A stretch of 64,000 bases of DNA, from NCBI GenBank assembly GCA_024663395.1, contig JANFAH010000018.1, positions 930,001 to 994,000 of the forward strand, read 5' to 3'. How positions within the stretch are numbered: the first letter of the stretch is position 1; every line of letters starts with the position of its first letter. Made by a program: the position numbers and the translations under genes. The DNA comes from Pisolithus tinctorius. Taxonomy: Eukaryota > Basidiomycota > Agaricomycetes > Boletales > Pisolithaceae. Below are positions 22,696-34,334 of the stretch, piece after piece. A model generated the notes under the pieces. That model worked only from the letters and a program-made list of their open reading frames with translations, searched no databases and was not told the DNA's origin.

Positions 22696-23227
22696 TGGGT
22701 CAGTGGAAGCTGGTATGATAGATCTATCAGTAGAAGAGTCGGATGGTAAGGGTCTGCTGGGTTCGGCTGTCCCTTGAGTTTCGATAATATCTGAGCTGAG
22801 GGGCTCCGGTTTCGATATGAGGTAAAGTTAACTGGTGAGGTCGATTCTGCCGCTTGCCCAAGTTGGGGCCTTACTGGCAGGTCTTCAAGACCTATATGGG
22901 GTTTAGGTGTTGTCGACTGAAGGATGACGAATAAGTGGTCTCGCTTGAGAACCTCTTTTCCTTTTCTAGACAGTACGGGAGGTTTTGAACGAGGAGGCTG
23001 CTGATGGAGGCCTCCGACTTCCTTCTTCTTGGCAGTGTGAAGACACGTTGACGAAGGGGAAGTTAGTGCCGAAGGTTAGGGGCTAGCTCACTGATGTTAA
23101 ACCAGTGTTCCTGATGAAGTGGCAGGAGTGGACGTTTTGCAGGCTATTTTGCCTAGCAAGGATTCCAGTCCACAGGTATCCGAAAGGTAGTCCGGGCTTT
23201 GATGTGTCCGGGTGATTCGAAATCTTC
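22696..23227 (-). other. Untranslated leader of element II
   Basis: Between the 5' LTR and the Gag start. I saw no clear tRNA primer-binding site beginning TGG next to the LTR (the sequence is AGAAGATTTCGAATCACC). No coding sequence was found. Confidence 0.5.
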
Positions 23228-23879
23228 TGTTATGCCGACGACTCGTATCGCGCCACGAATCGAGTGCGATGTAGCACAAGCACGTGACTGCGTGAGAGGG
23301 GCGTAATTTAACTTCACTACGCGGGACACTAGTCTTGGCCAACCAAAGTCATACTGGTGAGTCCTTGTTGGTACAATGCGCAGAGCTAAGGGTGGTTGCA
23401 AAGTAGATTTTGAATGGGGGACCAGTACGATACATGCGGGTTTATATATGTATGTACAGTACTGCGCGGCCAACATTCGAATACTCATACAGTTGTTCAC
23501 CCGAGTCCGGACAAGGCAAGACGGAGTCATTGCAAAGCGGGCACAAGGTGACTGTGGGGGCGAATGAGGGATTAAAAAGAAACTAACCGTGTATGTGTGA
23601 AATAAGTGGAGCATTCACCCGGGGTGAACGTGTCATGTGACCGCGTGGATCAGGGCCACCAGCGGATCACGAAGGAAAGGGGAACGGACGCAATGTCCAG
23701 ATATGGTACAACACGGGGTTGACAGGGGTCAACCATAAAAGGAAATCAAAGAGGGAAAACATACAGAACACAAGACAAAGTCTTGCGGGAGCATAAAGGA
23801 ATGTCCCCTGAGGCAGGACGGCGCGCGAACGGAGTACGTAAGTGTCTGCAAAAGGAAAACATGTGAGCGCAGCGTAACA
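23228..23879 (-). repeat. 5' LTR of element II (652 bp)
   Basis: Pairs with 15,824-16,482; the same terminal TGTTA/TAACA. Confidence 0.95.
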
Positions 23880-23884
23880 CCGAG
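23880..23884. repeat. Target-site duplication, right copy (CCGAG)
   Basis: Same five bases as 15,819-15,823. Confidence 0.9.
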
Positions 23885-26040
23885 CATTAGACAGGTACCC
23901 CAGATCATGCTGCGATAACTGGCCCAGGCACTATCCGACCCAAGCACTCGTCCATTCGCTGCCGTGACATGACGGCGCAGGGCCCGCACCCGAGTGTTAC
24001 TAATCGGTTCATGCCGTGCCTCTTGTGCTGCTGCGTGCTTGAGATCTGCTACAGTTATAGACGTCAAGGCAAGTGTATCGCGTTCAAAGTCCTTCCGCCT
24101 CATCTGAAGACGTGCAGATCGCATAGTCTCTCGCTTCTGCATAAGGGCGAACAGCATGAATGGAAACGAGTGGTGCGTGGTGAACAATGATCATGATACT
24201 GCATTGCCCATTACAATGTTCATGCAGACTAATGTTCACAGGGCGTTTGGCTTCGATGGCACCCCTGCCATAAGGAAACAGCACAGGGAAGGCTGCGCTG
24301 AGAGGGTTCCGCATCGCGGGGGACTGCATTGATGGTGGGAATCGATTGGCGCATTGCCGTGTCGCACGACATATCCTCCTTCCTGGGTGTTATCGTTGAA
24401 ATTGGCAAGTGCCTGGGCCATCAACTCTGAAGAGGGCACCTTGGTCTGCTCAAGATCCACAACTCCAAGGACATGTAACGGCGTCACATCTCCTTTGTCT
24501 GTATCCTATGATTGAGCACGCTGTTGACATTGAATGCTTCCTGGACATACCATCGCTCACAAGAACACCGTCAGTCATCAACGTCCCCACTTTGGTTGTG
24601 GTCATCCCCCGCTGATGGTTCATCATTCAAAGTTCCATTTCTGCTGTAAGACAGATCTCATGCCCTGTTCCAATGAGGACATCTGAATGCATCGTCTTAC
24701 CATCATCGACCATGTAATTGTTCATCACATACCCCTCTCTTTCCCTCACCGCTGCCTCCTCGCTATCTTGATAACGGATCATTGCCTCTATTTCTGCAGG
24801 TATGCCATCCTCCAGTAACTTGTTGACCCAAGCATCGGATACCATCAACTCGCTATAGTTCTCATTGTTCGCTTGCAGCCATTTCAGGCTTCCAAGACTG
24901 CATCCGTCCAACACGAAACGTGCGTGTGAGCCAATCTGTAGGCAGTTGCTTCGTTCCCCCAATGTGATTGCAAGGATACTGCTCAACGTCTCGACGGTCT
25001 GCGGCATCAATCTGCCTTCGAGCATATCCACAACCGCAGGGATGTTAATTTCATACAAGGTGACATTCCCTGCCATGGCGCGTTGGAGATGGCGCAGGTT
25101 TTGAGAGCGAATGGCCTCTCTTGGATATAACTTGAATACATAGCACCATGGATAGTGACATGCGACTATAACGTCTCCACGAAGTTCAGCTTGCGCAGCG
25201 CCAGTGGTACCTCGCCAATCCACAAGTTGTTGTTCTGTGCGTATTTGGGCATCCGGTCTGCACACATAGCTCGGTGACATTCATCGCACACCCACCCTGT
25301 CCCGTCTTCCGCATACGTGACCCATCCACCAGAAGTCCATCCCACAGCTTGCATGCTGGATGTGCATCGACAGGGCTCAGGTGACTCGGAGGTTGGGGAG
25401 GTCTTTGATGACCACCAAGTCTCCTGCTGATGCCGTCAGTTCTACTTTTTTCAGTCTCCTCCCCTACATTACCTTCTTTCCGCAGTAGCTCCTGCAGACA
25501 GATTACACACATGGCGGAGGCAAGTGCATCGTTATTGGTGGCATCGATGAAGGCTGCTAGGTTGCGTTGGTGTTTGTTTGGGTGTAGGCAACTGCATGTA
25601 TTGCGCAGTCATATCGTGAACTGACTCCAGCACATCGCCCACCTCGGCCTCGCTGCGTCGTCTTCCATCTCTTGACACCGTTTGGTACACCATCGTTCCT
25701 GCCACTTCTCTTTCGCCTTACGCTTGCGCTCAATTGCGACCCCTTCCTTCGCAGTGGCCGCTGCTTGTATCACCTCATGCATGTGGGCGGCAACTGATCA
25801 ATAGCGGGACGCATTGCACCCAGGTGCACAACGGGTGGGGAGCGTGCCTTCTGGAAGGCAGTCATACAATTCCTGTCATGTCAACCGGCCCCAGATGTCG
25901 GTCTTCATCTTTGCACCTTCGTGGATAGGTGTTGTGCTTGGTAATGTCCCTCCACCCTCTCCTCCTCATGCGATCTGCATCATGTGCGCCCCTATTGTCA
26001 AACATTTAAATGCGCCGCTCGCTGTTAAGGGGGGGGACCC
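23885..26040 (-). pseudogene. Helitron Rep-Hel N-terminal part
   Basis: In order on the minus strand: a basic stretch (ERKRKAKEKWQERW, about 25.7 kb) and a Cys-rich start (CVICLQELLRKE, 25.5 kb). Then LWIGEVPLALRKLNFVE and YPWCYVFKLYP, blocks common at the head of fungal Helitron proteins. LKWLQANNENYSELMV follows at about 24.85 kb. Then FPVLFPYGRGAIEAKRPV (24.3 kb) and THHSFPFMLFALMQ with RSARLQMRRKDFERD (24.1-24.2 kb), the entry to the Rep domain. The piece ends at SYRSMIWGTCLMLG beside the TSD. At least four frame changes make it a pseudogene. The first codon is not identifiable. Confidence 0.8.
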
Positions 26041-26070
26041 TCCCATTGCACTGAGCCTCCATCAGCACTC

Positions 26071-27158
26071 ATGTCTGCCTCGATTGACATTCATTGCTCT
26101 ACAAGCACTGACACCAATGTGTCCCCGAGTCCCTCTACAGATGTGTCAGCATCGAATGGTAGCGACAAGTCTCCACTGTCGTCTGCGTCTGTGGTTGAAA
26201 ATCTCAAGGAGAGTATGTTGGCCATTTATGCTGCCACGCCAAATTTGTCCAGCCACGCCAAATTTTTCTTTGGGGGTACCTCCGGCAATGTCGCCGTTCT
26301 GAAAAGCGACTCTGACGATGTGACAGAAATGGTACTCAGCGGGATCTTCGAAATTGACCGTCAAGGGTTCTTCATGGCTCCCGAGGGCGGTTACAACCCC
26401 AAGAATGCTTTCGGCCACGAGTTTTCGGAGACCAAGTTGACATGTAACCTGCTTGCCGTCCAACGCAATGCTATGTATAGCTTTACACAGCAAGATTTTC
26501 CCCAAATCATCTCCAACATCAGAGCGTTGGAAAAGCTCGTACCTTTGAAGAAGGGTGAGACTTTGCTTTCATCCGTGTGTGAGAGCCATGGCATGCCATG
26601 CATTCGCCTCAGCCATGCGTTGTTCACTGTACGTCCACATCCATTCCTGCTGCTGATGCATCGTTGTATCTCATTACACGATCTTAATCATAGAAAAAGG
26701 ACATCAAGGACGAGCCCGAAAGCATTGCTCACAACGGTGAGTGTGTCCCCTCCTTTCAATGTTTGCATTCTCACCTGCCTGCTTCAGAGCAAGCTACTGC
26801 AGCGTGGCCTGTGCCTGACGACATCAAGGACACGCTCACTCATGCTGCCCGCACTCACAACATTTCCCCCCTCCCTGCGTTTGATGTCGATGGCTTGCCC
26901 ATTGAGCCTGTCGACTACCTCTGGGTGCTAAGTGGTGCTGTCGTTCAGGTGCATTTCGCCTTGTTGCACTTCTTCATCAAAGGAGATAGGAAGTCAATTT
27001 TCACCACATCTCTTCGGGAGTTGCGGGTCTTGTGGGCCCCGCAGTGTGGTCCTGTCAATCCCCTCAAACACGCGTGTGAGCGTGCGCTGAACACCAATCC
27101 TGGTAACAAGAGGTCTCGCCAGGTAATGGTTTTACACTCGCACACAGATACGTTCTGA
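26071..27158 (+). CDS. Unknown protein next to the Helitron, 3 exons
   Basis: Model: exons 26071-26628, 26694-26736 and 26788-27158, joined in phase with GT-AG introns of 65 and 51 nt, giving 323 aa. A Ser/Thr/Asp-rich start is followed by LKESMLAIYAATPNLSSHAKFFFGG and GGYNPKNAFGHEFSET. The last exon has VQVHFALLHFFIKGDRKS. No domain is recognised. It faces away from the Helitron, about 30 bp from the degraded Rep N-terminus, and could be cargo. An alternative last intron may begin at the GT after VVQ (26,949). The splice consistency argues for a real gene or a recent one. Confidence 0.6.
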
Positions 27159-27536
27159 TGTCAATGTCCTGCCAGTCCCACAAGTAATCTGAGAGGCACT
27201 GCTTCGTGTCCCAAGCAGCCACCTCACTAGGCAGCCATTATCTTAAGTAGTTTGTGCATGTAAATAAATCTCATGCGTGATGACAGAGCTCATCACCTGA
27301 ATTGCCGATTTTCCGTGTTGTGGCTGTGCGTGGATTGTTAACAACCGTGGGCTACAGCCATGTGAACACTTTCAACCGTCGAATCACATGCGTGCTCCCA
27401 ATGACTTCTTTATACACATCTGAGCGGTGAGGGGTAAAATTGGGCACTTGCCCTGCTAGTGAGGTGGGGCGCGATTAACTGAGGTGCGGTTGTTAACTTT
27501 CTCATCAGTGCTATTGCATCTCATATCTCCTGCACC
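27159..27536. other. Spacer between two plus-strand genes
   Basis: 378 bp without a gene; presumably the 3' end of the first gene and the promoter of the next. No clear TATA box. Confidence 0.4.
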
Positions 27537-28213
27537 ATGCATGGTATTCAATATGTCTTCGCGTCTTATTGCTGGGGTACCTGCGGTGCATGCCTTGGGG
27601 AATCCTGTCAGGTGCGGGCACATGTGATTCAGTTTAAGGGGGACCCCTGCTGGGATGACTCCATGCGCCCTATTTGGCGGGGGTCATCTACCTTCCATCC
27701 GAATGCTACTTACCCCGAGTGTCAGAAATTCTTCCGTGCACTGGTACATTGCACCATCTCTCGTTGCTCACGCATGTGCAACTTTAATGTGTTCGTGTAC
27801 AGACCATCATGAGCTCACTCGCTGGTGAGGATGTGACAGCCACGCGTTATGATGTTTGGGGCTTCTTGTTCGGTCCCACATCAGGCCCCCGGCGTTTGAG
27901 TGTTCGAGTGTCCAGTGACAATAATATCTGGATCTCGGGTACTCAGTACCTATTCGCTGCAGATGTAGAGGTGTCCACAACTCATGTGGAGGTCGGCAGG
28001 AGGGTTTATGTTGTCTTTTTTGATTTAGCCCACCATCAGACACTGCGCCAAAGCACTTCCTATGTCTTTGTCAGAGTGCGGCCTGCTCATCTGATGCCAT
28101 TGAACATTCGTGCAGAGGACGACCTGCAAGACATCCTGCGTGTCCTATTGGAGTGGGTATTTCCTACCATAGCTTTCCGTGTCCACCCTGATGTGCATTT
28201 TCAGGTTGGCTAA
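27537..28213 (+). CDS. Unknown 205-aa protein, 2 exons
   Basis: Exons 27537-27743 and 27803-28213 join in phase 0 over a 59-nt GT-AG intron. It starts MHGIQYVFASYCWGTCGACLGE and later reads DVWGFLFGPTSGPRRLSVRV. The second half is rich in short beta-like segments (QYLFAADVEVSTTHVEVGRR, YVVFFDLAHHQ). No known domain or catalytic motif was recognised. The same orientation and 0.2-0.4 kb spacing as its neighbours suggest a small co-oriented cluster travelling together. Confidence 0.55.
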
Positions 28214-28439
28214 TTGCTTCCCGACCGTTGGTGGTTCATTGGATTAGGGAGAGTGGTCGACTCCTTCACCTACTATACTGTAATCTCATCAATGCCAATA
28301 GAGATTTCGTCACGGTCTGCTATTTCTATGTAAGTCTACAACCCCTCAAGTGCGTCTCGTGCCGTGTAAGGGGGATCCCTTATACCCCTAGCGACCTGGA
28401 GTATATATTAAGTCATGCAATCCCTCTCTCCCGTCCACC

Positions 28440-29382
28440 ATGGATCGTCTCCCGCTCGAGGTCAAATGGCATATCTTTGGATATTGTAACATCCAGGACC
28501 TCACTATCCTGGCTCAGGCGTCTACTGCGCTGAATGGTTTAGCTCGTGATTACTTCCAGCACCGTCTGCATCTACTGTCCTTGCCATTTTTCGACAACGC
28601 TGCAACACTCGTTAGCATCTTGTGTACTTGTGATGCGGTCGTCTCTGGTTCCTGTGCTCTGCACATGCTTTTGCCTGCAAACGAGACTTCCTGGGTGCCT
28701 GCAGACCTTGATATATATGTTTCCTGCTGTCACATGGCTTGCCTGTCTGTATTACTCAAGCATAACGGTGGGTGCATCTCTTTTGACTTGATGGGTAGGC
28801 AGTGCTCACCTCCTTGGCTCAGGTTATCTGATCGTGCACCAACGTGCTGTTGATGCGGGTCCATATGGCTCGTCTTCGATATGTTCTGTCATATCGTTTG
28901 CCAACGGGCAACGCTCGATCGATGTCATCGTCTCCTCCACTGTGGCTGCCGTGCCACCTATTTTCGAATTTCACAGCACGGCGGTGATGAATTTCATTGC
29001 AGCTGATCACATCTACTGTGCATATCCAACACTCACCCTCCATAAAATGTCGTTGGTTAATGCAGGCCCAATATACTTCGAGCCGTTGGGAATGAAGACG
29101 ATGTGCACGCTCGAGAAATATGGGACACATGGCTTTGTTTTGGTACCATGCCAGGAGGTCCACGGAGTTTTGGGCCTGTGTAGATCGATGACTCGCTCGA
29201 TGACAGACCGCCATGGCCTGTGGATTAGCACGTCGAGTTTGCGTGTTGTGTCAATGTCCCCTGCTATGCTTTTCGACTTCCTGGGCTTCATTGACTTGAT
29301 GTGGCTGCTGGGTGGGTATCTCTGTGGGAGCATGTATCCCTTTGTCCGTGGACAATGTTTCCTGATTGAGGACGATTCGTGA
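28440..29382 (+). CDS. F-box-like protein with a possible nucleotidyltransferase-like segment
   Basis: Exons 28440-28767 and 28823-29382 (55-nt intron) join in phase 1, giving 295 aa. Residues 1-45 (MDRLPLEVKWHIFGYCNIQD, LTILAQASTALN) resemble an F-box, which normally binds Skp1 in an SCF ubiquitin ligase. Residues about 77-100 read VSGSCALHMLLP...WVPADLDIYV. A G-S helix followed by D-x-D resembles the start of a nucleotidyltransferase fold, a pattern I associate with basidiomycete F-box-like proteins; this is inference. It is the last of three co-directed genes beside the Helitron. The start is preceded by a TATATATTAAG stretch at about 28,400. Confidence 0.6.
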
Positions 29383-32020
29383 GTAATGTGTATCTGCTCG
29401 CCGTGGTCTTCTTTCTTATTTAAATCAGGCATGAGCTGCTGGGAGCTCAGTTCCTGGGGAGTGAGGAGCCTGAGTAGCCGCGTCGTGGACCTCTCTTGTG
29501 CAGCGGTCATGGATGTGTACTATCTCTACACCAGTATACATCGTGCACGGGGAACGGATATTCAGTGATTGTGAATTAGTTTATCTATGTGTTTTCATAG
29601 GTTTGATTGTGTCAAGGAATGTGTCTCTTTCGTGTGGCACGTGCCGCGGGGGCTACGCTCCGGCGTGGTAAACAAGGTGCCTGCCGGCGGCGCCGGCCAT
29701 GTTCTAGTACTTTTGGAGCCACGTGTTGGCTCAGGGGCGTGAAGAAGTAGCTCAAATTAGTGGGAAGCGAGTAAGAAGGATCGATTCATCAACCTGCGAT
29801 CATGCACCAAGTTACGAACTCAGGGTTGCCAGGGCCATGGGTGCAGCCATCAAAACGTTTTATTCGTGTGAAGTCGGTACAATGGCCAACCCGGTCTCCG
29901 GAGGCCCCAAAGCGTTCAATTTCTCCGTCTATACACCATCTACAGTGATTGATTGCAGTGGCAGAGAATTGACATCAAAGTAGCATGCAAAATACACAGT
30001 GGCACTGTACCAGGAACGATCATGAACCCGGCAATCAAGAGCGTCAAAAGCTCGCCTCCTCAAACACCCTTAGACCAAGCAGCAGTCGAGCAGCCTGGAA
30101 GAGTTTGCGTGTTTTCCGAAGCCTACAACTTATGGGCCTAGCGTCGATGATGCATAGTAGTTGATTGAGGTGAACGAAAGAGACGAAGGCATCATATTGT
30201 TTCCAAGCCTTCGAGGATGTCAGCAACGTTTTGGACACAGCATCAATGATAGTGTCACGAGTACTCTCTACCGGAGGTTCTCCTGCAGAGTGCAGAAACA
30301 AAAGCGGTCTGCGTGACTTCGAGATCTCGACAAAGGGGAGGGAAAGGCGCGACGAAAGGGTCATTCTCACAATCCATTCGGACGCGTCGATTGAAGGGAT
30401 GTAGGAACCTCACACCAATGCTCACACATCACAGGCCTAACGATAGGCTCCTCTGACCTCTTCACAGAGACTACATCTAACGTCAAACTGTCGGAATATG
30501 CAATATTTACTGCAGATCTTTGCTGTCTTCATGAGTGTTGTCTGGCAGCTAAACATAAGCTCTGACAATGACCCTGTCATGTGGGTGGGTTTTCAGTGCG
30601 TTCGACGGTGCCTGGGGAACCAGACACAAGTATCTTAGTGTCACAAAACAAGAGGACAAAATGAAGAAAATCTAGGGTGGCAATGCGGAGTGGACAACAC
30701 CGCTGACACCATTGGACAACTGCCATCTGCACTTGATGGACACCCTGGGCTCGGTCGCGAGGCCATCTTGGTCGGAGAGTCTCCACGGCTAATAATGTGG
30801 TGAAGAAGGTGATCGGGTAAGCGTTGTGTTGTAAACAATCCTAGCGCACTGCCGTAGGCTTGCGTCTGTAACCACTGTAACACACCACCGAGGACCGCTG
30901 TTGGTTGAAAGGAATGCTTACCTTTGGCATATTTGTATCAGCACTATGAGCAGTAGTCATGAGCGACAGCCTTCCTTCCAATAGTAAGACATGGATCTGA
31001 CCGAGCTGCTAGCGAGGACAACTTCCCCACCATGTACTGTATACAGTTCGGACAAGTCTCCTGTTCCTCTTGCGAAAGACAACAGTAGCCTGTTAAGCCC
31101 TTGATCGAGTAGGAACGACTTAGCAGAGGACATACTCGAAACTAGGAACCTAACTCTTAAGAAAAGGTAGTACTCACAGAGTTACCGTGAGACTCCACCA
31201 GCTCTGTTCAATCGGGGGGAGCCCCCTCGAGCGACAGGGTCGTTCATTGACTCACTGTTTCCTCGTACTGAACGTTAATCCCCCCGAATTCTCAGGTGAA
31301 TTGTGTCCACACGAACGCCCATGTTAGAGAACGAGAGGCCGGTGTGAACTTTTGGAGGTTAGGCATCATAAATTTGCCATAAACCCTCGATGGCGGAAGT
31401 TGCTGTCCTTTTACTCGCAAAGGGACGGGGTCAGTTGCCATATTCCGCGGTCATGACATCAGGTGGCGACGACAAAGAAACGAGTCTCTGAATCGTACTC
31501 GGATACTCATTAGCTATGCATCACGACGGGTCCACTGCCACGAAAACCGTCATCCGGTGAGCGTTACACTGCAACAAACGCAAAACAACATCCGCTGGAG
31601 CTTTTATGCAATAGCCGAACTTGGGGAAGAAATGCGTTATGCCTGTGTCGCGTTGTCTTGTCAAATTATAATAGGTCTTGCGTGAAGGCGACCTTGCACT
31701 CTGAGCTAGGTGTCATCGGGGTCATCAAAAAGAGGGTGTCGAACCGGTACATGCAGGTACAAAATACTGCTATTTTCTCGCGTTAAGTGGCTCAAATGGA
31801 GGCGCAGGTTGTTTGGTATTCTAATAGACTTCTTCCAGCCCAGAAGATCAGTCCCGTTCCATTACTCCAAGAAAGGCAATCATTCATGTCAATCAACAGT
31901 ACTCGGTGGTAGATGTTACATGTTACACGGGATACGGACGCCACAGCTACATGCGGTACGACTTACAGTGCTTGGTTAAAACAGAACAGTCACTTAACGT
32001 TCCCCCTCATCGCGTTGTTA
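29383..32020. other. Mostly non-coding, with one copy of a long repeat
   Basis: No supported gene. It holds repeat R1a (29,753-30,540). The minus-strand 108-aa frame at 30,044-30,370 (contains PVESTRDTIIDAVSKTLL) is matched in decayed form by 35,912-36,133, so both may be relics of one gene. A GC-rich palindromic patch (CCGGCGGCGCCGGCC) lies at about 29,685. I see nothing in 30.55-31.9 kb. Confidence 0.45.
29753..30540. repeat. Long repeat R1, copy a
   Basis: Similar to 35,463-36,243. Shared landmarks include GGCATCATATTG, CACGAGTACTCTCT, GCCTAACGATAG and a final GCCGTCTTCATG / GCTGTCTTCATG. Similarity is patchy (by eye 60-70%). Confidence 0.65.
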
Positions 32021-34334
32021 CTAACCGGAATGTTGAATCTCTCCAGCAAGAATAGCTTGATGAACCAGCCCCAGGTGCTCGTGAAGTAAATTGGCCTGGT
32101 CATCGTTGAATTGTCCTGGGGGACTCGCCCACTCCACATTTTCGCCCCACAGTTCATTGAATCTCTTCATCTTATCGTCTTGCCTTGTGATGCTAAGATA
32201 TTCGTGTACAGCTCTCCAGGCACTGTCAAGAGCACCGACAACCCATCTGCGTGACACGGTGAGCCATCAGAGCTCATACTCAGTCCCTAATAATACTCAC
32301 GCATGACGAGTGCTTAGCGCTTCACCCGCGAAGTGCAGACGTTTGTTCGCCGCAGGGTAAGTTAGGGAGGTATACATATCTCTGAAGTCACCGGACCGAA
32401 GAATGCATAAGCCCCTAGATTCGTTATCAGCAAAATATTAAGTTGAACCGTATTCAGTCTCACCCATTGAATATGCATCACGGGCCCAATCCTTGACATG
32501 AATGTCAACGAATTGCTCTCGCAGGAACTCGTATGTAATTGGATCACCGTGTGCCTCTGCAAGGTTACGAAGCACAAGCCCCTTCAGCACTCCAACCTTG
32601 TCCGGCCCTGCAAGAGTTCCGAGACGCTCCGCGTCACTGGTCCAGGAATAGCTTGCAATAAGTACCGTGGACGGGGTATCAGAGTCGACGCCGTAGGACG
32701 GGTAGACAATGGTACGAATAGGAAGATCCGTGAATGATTGCCCACCAACGATGCCTAGCTTGGTGGTCCACCATGGCTCTTTAAAGCGAATAGCAATCTT
32801 GACGGAAGGACCGTACTCCAACTGACGCAGGGCATTCTTCTGCCTGACGTTCAACCCTGCATCTGTCATATCTATCGTGCGAAGCACGGTAAGAGGGAGG
32901 GTAGATATAACATGGGAATAGACGCGAGGCGCAGATTCTTCGTGGACTGTGATCGCGACGCCAGCCTTCCGGATGAGGATTTTCTTCGATGGCCTTGGCC
33001 GGCCAACGATCTCGGATACACCGGCAACAATGGCTCCGGTGCCAGTGTCATTCTCCAATTCGATCACTCCCGGAGGAAGCTTGTGCTTTGGAAAATCGGA
33101 GGGGACAGTGATAACTAGGTCATGACTTTGATTTATGCCCGTAACTCGCTTGCCGAGCTGGATGCGTTTCCCCTTTTTACCGATAACTTCTGCCATCTTG
33201 TTCGACAGCCCTTCCGAGCCGCCACTGTGCCGTGTTTGGTGGATTATTAAATCAGGAGACAAATTAGCATATTGAACTCACTCGAAACACCTCCAATCAA
33301 CGTCACCGAAGTCTGAACCACCGACCACGTCAAATGCCAATGCGTCAAAGACGTCCTCCGACAATCCGTGGTCAAACGCCTTGGTACTGTCTTCGCGAGA
33401 CTCGCACCAGTTGATCACATCATTGGAAAGATGTTGAGGAGCAAGGCCGAGGTTAGCACTGGGGATGTACTTGAATGACATGTATGCGCGGACGGAATAC
33501 TTGTCATTTGCCATCAGAACCTGCCAACCGTCCTTCGTTCCCTGCTCCATATCTTCAATGAGCATCCTGGCAAACGGGCCATTGACGTCGCTGTGGATAG
33601 CATCTGGACCTGCTTTGATATAGCTAGCAGAGACGCCGAGCTGTTCAGCATGGAAAGGTCCAGGTTTGTCAGAGATTCGTTCGCGGACACCATTGTAATA
33701 GTAGAAGCCCGTTTCAAGTTGGGACCTTCGCGAGCATTGAAGTAGTAAGGAATAAGCTTGTCCTCGAGGCGATCTGAACCTTCGTTTAAAGGAGGATAGA
33801 TGATCAACTCGGCCAGGCGCTTCATAACCCCATTCTTGTACCGTCCCTGTTCATCCTTTTTCGGAAGGGGGTAACGCATAGCTCCAGCATCCTAAATGAC
33901 GAGGCAAGATTAGTATCATACCATTGCGCACACCTAAGAGATGAAAGGCGCACAAAGTAATCGTACTTCTGTCCCCCTGGAAATTTGTACGTGGAGAGAC
34001 GACCACCAATGCGGTCTGAAGCCTCTAGGATCTCGTACTCGATATCCAGAGAGTCCAGCATCAACGCAGTATAAAGGCCACCGACACCGGCGCCCAAGAT
34101 TCCGACCTTTTGGTTGGGGAAAAAGCGCAGTGTCTCATCTGAAATGTCAAAGAAACCGGTCTTATTGGAGTCAAGCTTGGGGAGCTTGGCAGTGAGAGAG
34201 GCATGATAATCTTCGATAATCCTTTGGCCGTAGTGGGCCAATGGGTCACCTGCGAAAGGCATTGGAAAGAAGGGTTGGGTTGAGCTCTGGTAAGGTGCTG
34301 AAGTGGGCGTTGTAGAGAGTGCACCGAGGTTCAT
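32021..34334 (-). pseudogene. Flavin amine oxidase / L-amino-acid-oxidase-like, copy 2
   Basis: Starts at the ATG at 34,334. It shows VGILGAGVGGLYTALMLDS, YEILEASDRIGGR and, after an intron near 33,900-33,960, GAMRYPLPKKDEQGRYKNG. The central part is at 33,565-33,278 and, after another intron, 33,262-32,438 (SEGLSNKMAEVIGKKG, VKIAIRFKEPWW). The last exons read GAYAFFGP, then RLHFAGEALSTRHA, then VVGALDSAWRAV, the FAD-binding C-terminus, with the stop at 32,021. Two single-base losses break it: in the CCCG(G)TT run near 33,715 and in the CCGG(G) run near 32,385. Otherwise domains are complete, so it is either a recent pseudogene or a good gene with two base errors. Confidence 0.8.

Larger units (their letters stand above)
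15824..23879 (-). mobile_element. Ty3/Gypsy chromodomain LTR retrotransposon (element II)
   Basis: Minus-strand element with LTRs of 659 bp (15,824-16,482) and 652 bp (23,228-23,879), terminal TGTTA/TAACA and a 5-bp TSD, CCGAG. The order along its own strand is Gag, protease, RT, RNase H, integrase, chromodomain, then an extra reading frame before the 3' LTR. It lies in the Rep coding part of the Helitron. The LTRs have clearly more differences than those of element I (substitutions and small indels every 20-30 bp), so it is the older insertion. Its pol is broken by stops and frame changes. Confidence 0.96.
5204..26040 (-). mobile_element. Helitron (Rep/helicase type) interrupted by two LTR retrotransposons
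   Basis: Minus-strand segments at 26.0-23.9, 15.8-13.9 and 7.2-5.2 kb join into one Helitron Rep-helicase protein when the two LTR elements and one copy of each target-site duplication are removed. The order is N-terminal Cys-rich/helitron-like segment, Rep HUH motif, two-tyrosine motif, then PIF1-type helicase. Helitrons move by rolling-circle replication from a Rep nick. I could not fix the ends: a Helitron needs 5'-TC, a 3' hairpin and CTRR between A and T, and no unambiguous pair was found. The right end may lie as far as about 29.7 kb if the plus-strand genes at 26-29.4 kb are cargo. Confidence 0.85.

Noticed and set aside
23190..23227. GATTTCGAATCACCCG next to the LTR as a tRNA gene or primer site
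   Set aside because: It resembles a T-arm by chance. No cloverleaf is present, and a primer site should begin with TGG at the LTR edge.
28219..28440. Continuation of the 205-aa gene into the F-box-like gene
   Set aside because: A stop at 28,211-28,213 and about 226 bp of intergenic sequence with TATA-like stretches separate them.
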